From positions 89,184 through 153,183 of the forward strand of contig DBMP01000024.1 of the NCBI GenBank assembly GCA_002298145.1: DNA of 64,000 nucleotides. The letters are read 5' to 3'. Position 1 is the stretch's first letter; each line of letters starts with the position of its first letter. The position numbers and the translations under genes are program-made. Shown here in pieces: positions 8,395 to 16,762 of this stretch. This DNA is from Spartobacteria bacterium UBA695. GTDB lineage: Bacteria; Verrucomicrobiota; Verrucomicrobiia; Chthoniobacterales; Chthoniobacteraceae. The notes beneath the pieces are model-generated. The model was not told where the DNA came from, made no database searches, and saw nothing but the letters and a program-made list of their open reading frames with translations.

Positions 8395-9620
8395 GGCTGG
8401 CGCCCGAGGTCGCTGCGGTCTTCCATGACGTGGGCGGCCCAGTCGAGAGCGGAAGAGGAGGCGTTCCACATATCAACGAACGGCTGGCGACCGGAAAGGA
8501 GCGCGTCCATCCGGTGCTCCTGATAGGCTAGCTCCGTGGCCAGCGGGAGATAGACCTCCCGAGCCCCCTCCTCGTTGGCGTAATCGAAAAGGCCATTGTA
8601 ACAATGGCGACCGTCTTCCCAGCCGGGGTGGTTGAGGATCGGGTAGAGGCAGATCCCCTCCAGAGGGACACCGAGCGTCGTCGCCGCCGCGGCCTCATTG
8701 ACGATATAGCGCAGCCAGGCGGGGCGGGTCTCGTCCTCGATGCCGGTTTCAGCGATGAAGATCGGGCGCTCGTAGCGTTCGTAAATTTCCGCCAGCATCC
8801 AGCGCACGTGCCGGTAGCGCGGATCGGACGGGGCGAGCATCGAGCCGTGGCCGCCGGGGAAGCACCACTGGTTGTGGATGTAGTAGTTGACGCCGAGGAC
8901 GTCCATGAACTCCGGCGCGCCGCCCAGCTCGGGCTCGATGCGGCCGGTGAGCATGTCCCAGGCCTCGAACTGGCTTTGGCGGAAGGCTTCGGCCTCGGGG
9001 GCATCCTGGGGGCGGTCGTGCCGGGCGATGACGTTGATCATTGGATCAACCTGGAAAAAGACCGTCCCGGGGTTGACGTCGCGCATCTCGGTCATGGCGG
9101 CGACCGAGGCCCGGACGAGCTGGCGCTTGAGCTCCTGGCCGCGCCCCTTTGCAAAGGGGTACATAATGCCCTCCTGTGCCGCGGCCCATGAGAAGAAGGA
9201 GATTTCGTTGATGGGGGCGACCCACGGGGCGGCTTCCCCTTCGTCTTTCATGAGCCAGGCCCAGTGGCGGGCATAGTTGGCAAAGCGGTTGACGAACTGG
9301 GGGGAAAAGAGGTCGAGGTCGTCGGGCCAGCCGTAGTGGAAGAGGTCCCAGATGACCTGGGTGCCCGCCTCGCGCGCGGCCCGCATCATGGGCAGGAAGC
9401 TGGCCCAGTTGTAGACGCCCGGCTTTTCTTCAACCCGGTGCCAGCGCACGCCGTCGCGAACGGTTTCCATTCCGTAGCGTTTGAGGAGGCGGTAGTCGCT
9501 TTCAGCGAAGCGGTCGTGCTGGGTGGCGGCCAGCATGTCGAGGCGCTGGCCGTTGGCGAGCCGATGCGTGGAGCACTCAAACCCGCCCAGGAAGAAGCTG
9601 CGGAATAACGGGTGTTTCAT
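8388..9620 (-). CDS. Family 1-like glycoside hydrolase (clan GH-A beta-glycosidase)
   Basis: A 410-residue cytoplasmic protein without a signal peptide. It reads as a single TIM barrel of the GH1/GH-A type. The acid/base Glu is in APINEISFF (about E139) and the nucleophile Glu is in IFIAETGIED (about E291). Other family marks are RDGVRWHRVEEKPGVYNW near the N-terminus and LGVNYYIHNQW before the nucleophile. It probably hydrolyses a beta-linked glycoside, with unknown aglycone. It is divergent from the penicillin-binding protein gene. The last residues (RSDLGRQPA) and the stop are encoded at the edge of an intergenic repeat, so the native C-terminus may have been altered. Confidence 0.8.
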   Translation of the reverse strand: MKHPLFRSFFLGGFECSTHRLANGQRLDMLAATQHDRFAESDYRLLKRYGMETVRDGVRWHRVEEKPGVYNWASFLPMMRAAREAGTQVIWDLFHYGWPDDLDLFSPQFVNRFANYARHWAWLMKDEGEAAPWVAPINEISFFSWAAAQEGIMYPFAKGRGQELKRQLVRASVAAMTEMRDVNPGTVFFQVDPMINVIARHDRPQDAPEAEAFRQSQFEAWDMLTGRIEPELGGAPEFMDVLGVNYYIHNQWCFPGGHGSMLAPSDPRYRHVRWMLAEIYERYERPIFIAETGIEDETRPAWLRYIVNEAAAATTLGVPLEGICLYPILNHPGWEDGRHCYNGLFDYANEEGAREVYLPLATELAYQEHRMDALLSGRQPFVDMWNASSSALDWAAHVMEDRSDLGRQPA

Positions 9621-9680
9621 CGAAGGGGGATTCGCGCGCCGCCGCTAAAGCGCCCCTTTCTTTTTTGCCGCATCCGTGGT

Positions 9681-11723
9681 ATGCCTTGCCGTTCCGTGGC
9701 CAAACGAAAAACCGCAACCAAGACGAAACCAAAGCCGGGCCAGCGCTGGCATTGGAAGCGGTATGTTTTTGCCCTGTTGCTGGGGGTGGGGGCGGCGGTT
9801 TGCGGGCTCTATGGCTCGTGGGCGGGGCTCTATGACCTCAAACAACTAGAGGTGATGCCGCAGCGGAGCGTGATTTTCGACTGCAATGGGCAGCCGTTCG
9901 CGCGCCGGGCGGGGGAGGACCGTTTGCTGGTGCCGATCGCGAAGGTTTCGCCCTATTTTATCGACGCTCTGCTGGCCCGGGAGGATACCCGCTTTTACCA
10001 GCACCATGGGGTGGACCCGGTGGGGATTTTGCGCGCGGTTTTCCGCAATGCGACCCGGCTCAAGGCGCGCGAGGGGGCCAGTACGCTGACTCAGCAGCTG
10101 GCGCGCAATTCGTTCGAGTTGGGCGGCAAGAATCTCCACCGCAAGCTGCTGGAGGCGTTCGTTTCGCTGCGGATCGAGCGGAATTTCTCGAAGTCGCAGA
10201 TCCTGGAGCTTTACGTGAACCGGATTTACTTCGGCTCGGGGATGTACGGGGTGGAGACGGCGAGCCGGGCGTATTTTAATAAACCGAGCGGGCAGCTCAA
10301 CCTGGGGGAGGCGGGGGTGCTGGCGGGGCTGATCCGTTCGCCGGAGCGTTTCTCGCCTTTCCGGAATCTGGAGGCTTCGCTCAAGCAGCGCGATACGGTG
10401 CTCGACCGAATGGTGCAGACGGGCAAGCTGACGGAGGAGAAGGCGGCGCAGGCGAAGTCGCAGCCGGTGCAGGTTTCGGCGACGCGCCCGCCCCGGCCGA
10501 GCGATGGCTACCCGATGGGGGCGATTGAGGATGAGCTGAATGCGAATCTTGATAGTGATCAGCTGGCGGAGGGGGGGCTGAGGATTTACACGACGCTGGA
10601 CCCTGCGCTGCAAAAGGCGGCGGAGGCGGCGCTCGACTCGGAGTTGGCCAAGGTGGAGGCGCGGCCGGGGTTCGGCCACCCGAAGCGGGCGGATTTCGGC
10701 GGACGCACGGATGGGGCTTCCAAGACGCCTTATTTGCAGGGGGCTCTACTGCTCCTTGATAACGCGACGGGCGGTATCCGGGCGATGGCCGGGGGGCGCA
10801 ATTACGCGGAGAGCACGTATAACCGCGTTTATGCCAAGCGGCAGATCGGCTCGACGTTTAAGCCGTTTGTCTACGCGGCGGCGTTTGCGAGCGGCGCGGT
10901 GTCGCCCTCGACGCCGGTGAGCGACGATGCGATCCAGCGCGGGGAGATCCGGGGCGCGCCAAACTGGCATCCCTCTAATTCCGACGGCTCGTTCCGGGGT
11001 GTTCTACCGGCGGAGGAGGGGCTGGTCCATTCCCGCAATACGATGAGCGCACGGGTGGGGAACTTGGCGGGGCTCGACGCGGTTTGCAAGGTGGCCCGGG
11101 ATGCGGGGCTGGGGGAGATTCCTCATTTTCCGGCGGTTTACCTGGGGGCTTTTGAGTGCTCGTTGCGCGACTTGGTATCGGCCTACACGCTTTTCCCCAA
11201 CGCCGGGATGCGCCGCCAGCCGTTTCTGATTTGGCGGGTGGAGGATGCTCACGGGAAGGTGCTCTTTCGCAGCAATCCGGTGGAGACGCGGGCGCTCTCG
11301 CCTTCGGTGTGCTGGATGATTACGGGGGCGCTGCAAAAGGTGATGGAGCGCGGGACGGCGGCTTCGGCGGATTACCACAAGCCAGCGGCGGGTAAGACGG
11401 GGACGACGAATGATTACAAGGATGCGTGGTTCGTGGGCTACACGGCGACGCTGACGTGCGGCGTCTGGGTGGGGTTGGATGAGCCTGCGCCGATTATGCC
11501 ACACGGCTACGGGGCGGCGCTGGCGCTGCCGGTATGGAGCGATGTGATGAACGCGGCGGGGGACCGCTATGCCTCGCGCACGTTCCAGCAGCCGGATCGT
11601 TTCCAGGCACCGCAGCCGGGGGCTTCCCCGGGCGGTCCGGAGAATCCCGGCGAGCCGGTTCGCAAGGCGCTGCCTTCGCGGATCTTTAATACGTTCCGCC
11701 ACCTGTTCGGCGGCGGGCAGTAA
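9681..11723 (+). CDS. Class A penicillin-binding protein (PBP1A family)
   Basis: About 680 residues from the ATG at 9681. A further upstream in-frame start would overlap the divergent gene. A basic cytoplasmic tail precedes one membrane helix (FALLLGVGAAVCGLYGSW). The glycosyltransferase domain carries REDTRFYQHHGVDP with the catalytic Glu (about E101) and GASTLTQQLARN. The transpeptidase domain has SxxK (IGSTFKPF, about S391), SxN (HSRN, about 451) and KTG (AGKTGTT, about 572). It polymerises lipid II into glycan strands and crosslinks them. The C-terminal tail is Pro/Gly rich. It is monocistronic. Confidence 0.95.
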   Translation: MPCRSVAKRKTATKTKPKPGQRWHWKRYVFALLLGVGAAVCGLYGSWAGLYDLKQLEVMPQRSVIFDCNGQPFARRAGEDRLLVPIAKVSPYFIDALLAREDTRFYQHHGVDPVGILRAVFRNATRLKAREGASTLTQQLARNSFELGGKNLHRKLLEAFVSLRIERNFSKSQILELYVNRIYFGSGMYGVETASRAYFNKPSGQLNLGEAGVLAGLIRSPERFSPFRNLEASLKQRDTVLDRMVQTGKLTEEKAAQAKSQPVQVSATRPPRPSDGYPMGAIEDELNANLDSDQLAEGGLRIYTTLDPALQKAAEAALDSELAKVEARPGFGHPKRADFGGRTDGASKTPYLQGALLLLDNATGGIRAMAGGRNYAESTYNRVYAKRQIGSTFKPFVYAAAFASGAVSPSTPVSDDAIQRGEIRGAPNWHPSNSDGSFRGVLPAEEGLVHSRNTMSARVGNLAGLDAVCKVARDAGLGEIPHFPAVYLGAFECSLRDLVSAYTLFPNAGMRRQPFLIWRVEDAHGKVLFRSNPVETRALSPSVCWMITGALQKVMERGTAASADYHKPAAGKTGTTNDYKDAWFVGYTATLTCGVWVGLDEPAPIMPHGYGAALALPVWSDVMNAAGDRYASRTFQQPDRFQAPQPGASPGGPENPGEPVRKALPSRIFNTFRHLFGGGQ

Positions 11724-11744
11724 TCATGCGCCTTTCAGGGGCAC

Positions 11745-11777
11745 AAAAAAGCCCGGAGCGGTTTCCCGTTCCGGGCT
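11745..11777 (-). terminator. Intrinsic terminator after the 140-aa unknown gene
   Basis: A GC-rich hairpin (11750-11777, arms AGCCCGGA and TCCGGGCT with a mismatched extension) is followed on the minus strand by six T. It sits 40 bp past the stop of the minus-strand gene and also lies between two convergent genes. Confidence 0.8.
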
Positions 11778-11817
11778 GTTGTTGAGGTGGGTTAATTTTC
11801 TCGGGGTTGTAAGCTCT

Positions 11818-12240
11818 CTACTGGGCCGGGGCGGCGGCGGGCTGTTGCTGCTGCTGGACCTGGACGACGTGGAAGGGGTAGTGGATGATTTCCTTGTCTT
11901 CGACGTAGATTTCGACCAGGTAGGTGCCGAAGTCCTTGAACTGCACGCCTGCGAAGAAATTGACGTTGGTGGCCTGGCCGATGGTGTCTTGAAGCTCGAA
12001 CTCGACTTCGGCTTCGCCAAGAACGGTCTTGTCGGGGGCCAGGATGCGGGCTTTTTGCTTGAATTTGCCGATGCCGCCTACCCAGCGCGTCCAGACGGCC
12101 AGTTTGAGGAGCCCGACGGGGACCTTGGTCGCGGGGATCAGGTTTAGGACGCCCACGAGCGACTGCATTCCGTTGTTTTCCTGCCGGACGTCTTCACAGA
12201 CGACGGAGGCCTGAAGGGTGGGGACAATGTGTTTGGCCAT
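11818..12240 (-). CDS. Conserved hypothetical protein, beta-rich, Gln/Ala tail
   Basis: A 140-residue protein I cannot assign with certainty. The text of about 120 residues alternates hydrophobic and polar positions, suggesting a small beta-sandwich (GLLKLAVWTRWVGG; GVQFKDFGTYLVEIYVED). It resembles bacterial single-domain proteins of unknown function that start MAKHIVPTLQA. It then ends in a low-complexity QQQQQPAAAPAQ tail. No signal peptide or membrane helix is present. It is transcribed alone, divergent from the lipoprotein at 12339, and is followed by an intrinsic terminator. The evidence that it is a real gene is codon use, the clean ends and the terminator. Confidence 0.75.
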   Translation of the reverse strand: MAKHIVPTLQASVVCEDVRQENNGMQSLVGVLNLIPATKVPVGLLKLAVWTRWVGGIGKFKQKARILAPDKTVLGEAEVEFELQDTIGQATNVNFFAGVQFKDFGTYLVEIYVEDKEIIHYPFHVVQVQQQQQPAAAPAQ

Positions 12241-12338
12241 GCTGGGGTGGAGGATGAGCAGGAGAGCGTGTACTCGGCAAGCGAAATTCGATGATGTTTG
12301 CGCTTTTCAACGTAACATTCCCGACGTAATCCCAAGGT

Positions 12339-12800
12339 ATGAAGTTTCTCCGGTTTTTGACTCCCGTTCTCGCGGCCTGCGTGGTGCTCTCCTCGGTTTC
12401 GGGTTGCGCCTCTTTTAAAAAGAAGAAGAAGCCCAAGACGCCTGATATGGAGGATCAGAACGGGGACATGAATTTCGAGTCGTTCCAGAACCGCCTCCGC
12501 AAGGCGGTGAGCCGTCACGATGTGGCGACGCTTTCGCAGATGATGACGCCGAATTTCGGCTTTAGCTGGGAGCCGGGCGGGGAGGGTGCGGGGGTGTTCG
12601 AATACTGGGATCGCAATAATCTCTGGCCGGAGTTGAACTTGGTTCTAAAGGAGAAGTTCGTGCCGAGCGGGAACTTCATGGTGGCCCCGAAGGAGGTTAC
12701 TTACGATACAAATTACCGCGGCTACCGGGCCGGGCTGCAACGGGTGAACGGTTCGTGGCGTTTCGCCTACTTCGTTGCCGCGCCGCCCGACCAGCAGTAG
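12339..12800 (+). CDS. Small lipoprotein of unknown function
   Basis: 153 residues with a lipoprotein signal peptide and lipobox VSGC (Cys near residue 23). A lysine-rich linker (FKKKKKPK) follows the lipid anchor. The rest, about residues 45-150, is a compact domain with many aromatics (NFGFSWEPGGEGAGVFEYWD; GSWRFAYFVAAPP). Its pattern recalls NTF2-like or SnoaL-type small domains, but this is only a fold-level guess. The mature protein should be anchored to the outer or inner membrane. Neighbours do not suggest a pathway. Confidence 0.75.
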   Translation: MKFLRFLTPVLAACVVLSSVSGCASFKKKKKPKTPDMEDQNGDMNFESFQNRLRKAVSRHDVATLSQMMTPNFGFSWEPGGEGAGVFEYWDRNNLWPELNLVLKEKFVPSGNFMVAPKEVTYDTNYRGYRAGLQRVNGSWRFAYFVAAPPDQQ

Positions 12801-12810
12801 AAAGCGGTGT

Positions 12811-14154
12811 TTACTGTGCCGCCGGGTTGGGTTCGACGGGGGCCGGTTCGCCTTTGACGAGCGCGGCGCTCCAGGTGTTCGCGCGCTTGTAGTAGGGGGC
12901 GTGGGCGTTGTTGATGTTCTGGTGCTGGCCCTCGGGCAGGACGACGATCTCCTTGGGGGCCTGGATTTGGTTGAACGCGGCGAAGACGCCGGAGGCGGGG
13001 GAGGTGACGTCGGAGAGGCCCATGCCGACGAGCGTGGGGCAGTGGACGCGGGCGGCGAAGTTCATGGCGTCAAAGTAACGGGAGGTTTCCATGACTTTTT
13101 CGGGTTCGCTCCCAGCGTTGTTTTTCCAGCCGGGCCAGCCGGGTTGGCGGCCCGCGAGGTAGCCGGTGTTATCGCTTCCCGCCGGGACGCAGACGATGAC
13201 GGCGGTGACTTTGGGGAAGAGCGCGGCGGTGACAAAGGATTGCAGGCCGCCCTGGCTGCCTCCGGTGGCGAGGAAGACTTTGCCATTCCAATCGGGGCGC
13301 TGGGAGAGGTATTCGGCGGCGCGGTAACAGGAGAGGAACATGCGCAGGAAGTAGGAGGTTTCCCGGTCGGTGTTGCCGATGGCGGTGTAGTTCTTGAGGG
13401 CGTTGTTGGCTTGCTCGGTATAGAATTCCTTGGGCGCGTCGATGGGGAGGTCGTGGGCCAGGATGTTGAGGACGAGCCAGCCGTCTTTGGCTTTGTCGGT
13501 GACCCACTTTTTATCCAGCGGGTAGACGCCTGCCCACTGGGGGATGAATACGGCGGGGAATTTTCCGCCCTCGGCGGGGCGGGCCAGCTGGCCCTGAATG
13601 TGGGTGCCACGGATGTTATCCATGGTGATTTTCCAATAATCGACGCCGGGGACGCCGCTGTCGCCTTTTTCGAGAACGGGGTTGGCGGGGACGGCGGAAA
13701 GCTCGGCGATTTTGGATTTCCAGAAGGCGTCGAAATCGGCCGGAGCGGGCTGGGAGGGGGCCAGTTTGGCGGGTTCGACGGCGGCTCCGTTGCTGGCTTT
13801 GAGCGTGGTGGTGCCGCTTTCCTGGGGGGCGGTGACTTCGGCCAGGAGGGTGCCGGGTTCGCTCAGCGAGGTGGTGATGAGGGCCGGTTCGGGGCCGAAG
13901 GTGAGGTTGCCCTGGGCGATGATTTTGGCCCCGCCTTGTTTGACGGTGAAGGAGCCGGATTTAAGGACGTGGGCCTCGTCGTTGAGCGGTTCGACGCGCC
14001 AGGTGATTTTGTCGCCCGGCCGGTAGACGGCGCTGGCGTTGGCGGGGGCGACGGGGGTGAGCTGGAGGCTGGGCTCGGCACCGAAGCTAAGCGCCGAGCC
14101 AAGCAGGAACGCGAGCAGGGAGCTGCTCACCGGATGGGGGAGTAGGATACGCAT
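12811..14154 (-). CDS. Secreted acetyl esterase, CE7 / AXE1 family
   Basis: A 447-residue alpha/beta hydrolase with a signal peptide (SSSLLAFLLGSALSFGA). Residues about 25-140 are a beta-sandwich-like N-terminal region. The catalytic part then begins at DFDAFWKSKIAEL. The nucleophile elbow GGSQGGLQS, the Asp in GLSDVTSP and the His in LPEGQHQ form the expected triad. The motif RDxxR seen in classical CE7 enzymes is not obvious. It would remove acetyl groups from xylan or other acetylated sugars outside the cytoplasm. It converges with the lipoprotein gene just 10 bp away. Confidence 0.85.
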   Translation of the reverse strand: MRILLPHPVSSSLLAFLLGSALSFGAEPSLQLTPVAPANASAVYRPGDKITWRVEPLNDEAHVLKSGSFTVKQGGAKIIAQGNLTFGPEPALITTSLSEPGTLLAEVTAPQESGTTTLKASNGAAVEPAKLAPSQPAPADFDAFWKSKIAELSAVPANPVLEKGDSGVPGVDYWKITMDNIRGTHIQGQLARPAEGGKFPAVFIPQWAGVYPLDKKWVTDKAKDGWLVLNILAHDLPIDAPKEFYTEQANNALKNYTAIGNTDRETSYFLRMFLSCYRAAEYLSQRPDWNGKVFLATGGSQGGLQSFVTAALFPKVTAVIVCVPAGSDNTGYLAGRQPGWPGWKNNAGSEPEKVMETSRYFDAMNFAARVHCPTLVGMGLSDVTSPASGVFAAFNQIQAPKEIVVLPEGQHQNINNAHAPYYKRANTWSAALVKGEPAPVEPNPAAQ

Positions 14155-14236
14155 TCCCTTACGTTAGCCCGGAAGGCCGGGAAAACGCACGGGTTTTTCT
14201 AATCGTACAGTAGAATGAACTTCCGCGGCTCAGCGC

Positions 14237-14788
14237 TTAAGCCTGCTTCTGGAGCCGTTTGAGGCGGCCGGAGAGGCTGGCTTTGGTGGCGGAGTTCATC
14301 CGGTCGATAAACAGGATGCCGTTGAGGTGATCGACTTCGTGCTGGATGGCGCGGGCCAGGAAGCCCTCGGCTTCGAATTGCACTTCCCGGCCGTCGAGGA
14401 GCTGGGCTTTGACGTTGATTTTTACCGAACGCAGGACGCCGCCGCTGATTTCCGGAAAGCTCAGGCAGCCTTCGTCGCCGGGGACTTTGTCTTTGCTGAG
14501 GTCCAGCTCGGGGTTGATGAGGGTGAGCGGCATCCACTCGTCGATGTTGACTTCGGCGCCGTTAACCCGCAAGGCGCTGGGGCGGTCGTCGACGCCCGCG
14601 ACGTCGACGACGGCGAGCTGGATGGCCTGGCCAACCTGCTGGGCCGCGAGCCCGACGCCGTTGGCGGCATGCATGGTTTCGACCATGTCGGCGGCGAGGG
14701 TTTTGATTTCGTCGGTGATGGCCGCGACCCGGGCTCCTTTGGTGCGGAGGACCGGATTTCCGTATTTAACTATTTCCAGAATGTTCAC
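14237..14788 (-). CDS. def: Peptide deformylase
   Basis: A 183-residue metalloenzyme that removes the formyl group from the initiator Met of new proteins. All three family motifs are present: GVGLAAQQVG (motif 1), EGCLSFPE with the metal-binding Cys (motif 2) and QHEVDHLNG with two metal-binding His and the catalytic Glu (motif 3). The start ATG overlaps the exbD stop by 4 bp. It is the last gene of the tonB-exbB-exbD-def operon. A def gene coupled to a Ton/Tol energy-transduction operon is functionally unexpected but seems conserved by the overlap. Confidence 0.95.
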   Translation of the reverse strand: MNILEIVKYGNPVLRTKGARVAAITDEIKTLAADMVETMHAANGVGLAAQQVGQAIQLAVVDVAGVDDRPSALRVNGAEVNIDEWMPLTLINPELDLSKDKVPGDEGCLSFPEISGGVLRSVKINVKAQLLDGREVQFEAEGFLARAIQHEVDHLNGILFIDRMNSATKASLSGRLKRLQKQA

Positions 14789-15195
14789 TTGGTTTCGGTA
14801 AAGGCAGGTAAGTTACCCGTGATTCCGCCTTCTTTCAAGGCATCCAGTACGCGAACGATGATGCCGAAGGGGGCGTGGGTGTCGGCTTTCAAGGCCAGGG
14901 GGCGGTTGGCGTCTTTGATGGGGCGGATGCGTGAGGCGAGGGTTTCGAGGGGAATGGGTTCGCCGTCGAGGTGGATTTCGCCCTCGGGAGAGACGCTCAG
15001 CTCGGCCAGGGTGGCGGCGTCGGCAGCGGGGTGGGGCGCGGCGGTGGTGGACTCGGGCAGCTTGATGTTTACGGCGGGCTGGGAGCGCCGGAAGGTGGAG
15101 GTGACGATGACGAAGATGAGCAGGATGGCGAAGATGTCGATCAGCGAGACGATGATGACCGTCGGTGTGCGCCGTTTGCGCTGATAGAATTTCAT
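14785..15195 (-). CDS. exbD: ExbD/TolR-family biopolymer transport protein
   Basis: 136 residues from the ATG at 15195, which overlaps the stop of the upstream exbB by 4 bp. It has a short basic N-terminus (MKFYQRKRRTPTV), one membrane helix (VSLIDIFAILLIFVIVTSTF) with the functionally required Asp near its start, and a periplasmic domain (about residues 45-136). The helix inserts in the ExbB pentamer pore and uses the proton gradient to drive TonB. Could also serve as TolR; the adjacent TonB-like gene favours ExbD. Confidence 0.9.
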   Translation of the reverse strand: MKFYQRKRRTPTVIIVSLIDIFAILLIFVIVTSTFRRSQPAVNIKLPESTTAAPHPAADAATLAELSVSPEGEIHLDGEPIPLETLASRIRPIKDANRPLALKADTHAPFGIIVRVLDALKEGGITGNLPAFTETK

Positions 15196-15893
15196 GGATT
15201 GGGGGCGGTTTCCTGCGGTTGTGCGGCCGTGGAGGCGGAGGCCGCGGCGGCGCTCTTGGCGCGGTGTTTGCGGGAGTAGCACTTGGCCAGCAGCTCGCCG
15301 ACGATTGCTTCCATTTCGACGCTGAGGGTCTCGACTTTTTTCGAGAAGTAGGAGTAGGCGATGAGGCTCGGGATGGCGATGGAGAGTCCGGCGATGGTGG
15401 TGTTAAGGGCCTCGGAGATGCCGCTGGCGATGCCGCGCGGGTCGGTGATGGATTCGCTGGCGCCCATGGTGCCAAAGACGGTGACGAGGCCGGAGACGGC
15501 TCCCAGGAGACCTAGGAGCGGGGCGATGCCGACGATGACTTCCAGGACGGTGAGGCCGGCTTCCATGCGGATGACTTCATGGCGGGCGCGGGTCTGGACG
15601 GCTTCCATGTTTTCGCTGCGGGGCCATTCGAGGTGTTGGAGGGCGACTTCGGTGATGCGGGCCAGGGGGGAGAGGTCGCCCGCGAGGGTTTTGCGGAGGT
15701 TCTCCAGGCCGCTTTCGCCCGGTTGCAGGGCTTCGATGCGGTTCCAGAGCCAGGAGGGGATGACGTTCTCGCGCCGCAGGGCCCAGCCGCGCAGGAACAT
15801 GGTGGCCAGCGAGACGACGGAGCAGATGAGCAGCAGATACATGAAGAATCCGCCGTGGACGATGAACCGGAAGATGGAGAAGGCGACGATCAT
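15192..15893 (-). CDS. exbB: ExbB/TolQ/MotA-family proton channel protein
   Basis: 233 residues with three membrane helices: an N-terminal one (GFFMYLLLICSVVSLATMFL), and two in the C-terminal half (VLEVIVGIAPLLGLLGAVSG and GISEALNTTIAGLSIAIPSL). The latter carry the conserved family features GLLGAVSGL and the Thr in ALNTT that lines the proton pore. A large cytoplasmic loop lies between helices 1 and 2. The C-terminal tail is Ala/Ser rich. It starts inside the tonB stop (ATGA) and ends inside the exbD start (ATGA), so the proteins are made in coupled fashion. Confidence 0.92.
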   Translation of the reverse strand: MIVAFSIFRFIVHGGFFMYLLLICSVVSLATMFLRGWALRRENVIPSWLWNRIEALQPGESGLENLRKTLAGDLSPLARITEVALQHLEWPRSENMEAVQTRARHEVIRMEAGLTVLEVIVGIAPLLGLLGAVSGLVTVFGTMGASESITDPRGIASGISEALNTTIAGLSIAIPSLIAYSYFSKKVETLSVEMEAIVGELLAKCYSRKHRAKSAAAASASTAAQPQETAPNP

Positions 15894-16637
15894 TGGGAGG
15901 GATAGATGGTAAAGCTATACACGATCCGGATGCGTCCGCCAGGAAGTTGCGCGAGGCGGTCGGCCGGAATGGGGGGGATTTTGGCTTCCAAGACGGCCCG
16001 GCGGGCGCATTCGGCGTTCACGGGACCGGCGGTGTTGGAGAGGATACGTATGTCGGAGGCGCGCCCTTGGGGATCGAGGACGAACTGGACGCGGACTTCG
16101 CCGACGGCGAGGGGCTCTTTGCCGCCTTTGCGGTAGAATTCGGAGCGGATGCCGATGGCGTTGCCGACGGCTTTGCCGTAGTTGCCCAGGGCGTCGATGC
16201 CGATTTCGCCCGGGGTGGGGGTGGGCTTGGCGGCGGCCAGGGAAAGGGCGTCTTCGGTGGCGGATGGGGCGGGAGCCGGGGGGGGGGGTGACGGTGCCGG
16301 GGGTGGCTTTGGAGTTGTGGGCGGCGATGGCTTGGGCGTTTTCCGGGGCGTCGTCGGTTTTGCGAAGGTTCTCGGGGTCGAGCTGGGTCCGGAGCGCGTT
16401 CGGGGCGGGGAGGGGAAGCTCGGGCTCGGGGGCTGGGGGCTGAGCCTGGGCCTCGGCTGGCGCGGGGAGGGGGGCGGCGGTCTGGAGGGTGATCTCCAGG
16501 GGGCGCTGGTCTTCCTGCTGGGCGGGGGGTGTTGGGACGAGGGCACTATCGGGCGCCAGGGCCAGCACCGTGAAGAGACTCACATGAGCCAGCACTGAGA
16601 GCACGGTGGCGACGACGGTTTTGCCGGATTCGGTCAT
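15890..16637 (-). CDS. TonB-family energy transducer, interrupted by a frameshift at a C11 run
   Basis: The N-terminal half is in one frame: ATG at 16637, then MTESGKTVVATVLSVLAH, one membrane helix and a Pro-rich spacer. The C-terminal half is in another frame: GEIGIDALGNYGKAVGNAIG to the TonB_C-type end RIRIVYSFTIYPSQ. The frames meet at a run of 11 C on the coding strand (16278-16288). Removing one C joins them as GTVTPPPAPAPSATED, giving about 248 residues. The complete protein would span the periplasm and pass energy to outer-membrane receptors. The gene overlaps exbB by 4 bp. The break is either a sequencing error or a phase-variable tract. Confidence 0.8.
16278..16288. repeat. G11/C11 homopolymer inside the tonB-like gene
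   Basis: Eleven G on the plus strand, eleven C on the coding strand. Ten C would keep the tonB frame open; eleven break it. It is the longest homopolymer I noticed in a coding part of the window. Confidence 0.85.
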
Positions 16638-16664
16638 CAGGGAGGACCGGCTACCTTACGCGAT

Positions 16665-16746
16665 GAAACCCGGCGAACGCAAATGCGTTTTGAGGCCGGG
16701 TTTCGAAGGACGGGGGGGCTGCGTGAAATCCACAGCCCCTTTTATT
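16665..16746. terminator. Two hairpins between the PEP-CTERM-like gene and tonB
   Basis: The first hairpin has 10-bp arms GAAACCCGGC (16665-16674) and GCCGGGTTTC (16695-16704), with a nested AACGCA/TGCGTT. The second has arms GGGGCTG (16715-16721) and CAGCCCC (16733-16739), followed on the plus strand by TTTTATT. They lie downstream of the minus-strand gene at 16763 and upstream of tonB. A termination role is likely, but a U-run on the minus strand is not convincing. Confidence 0.5.
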
Positions 16747-16762
16747 CAGGCGCTCAGTGGAA

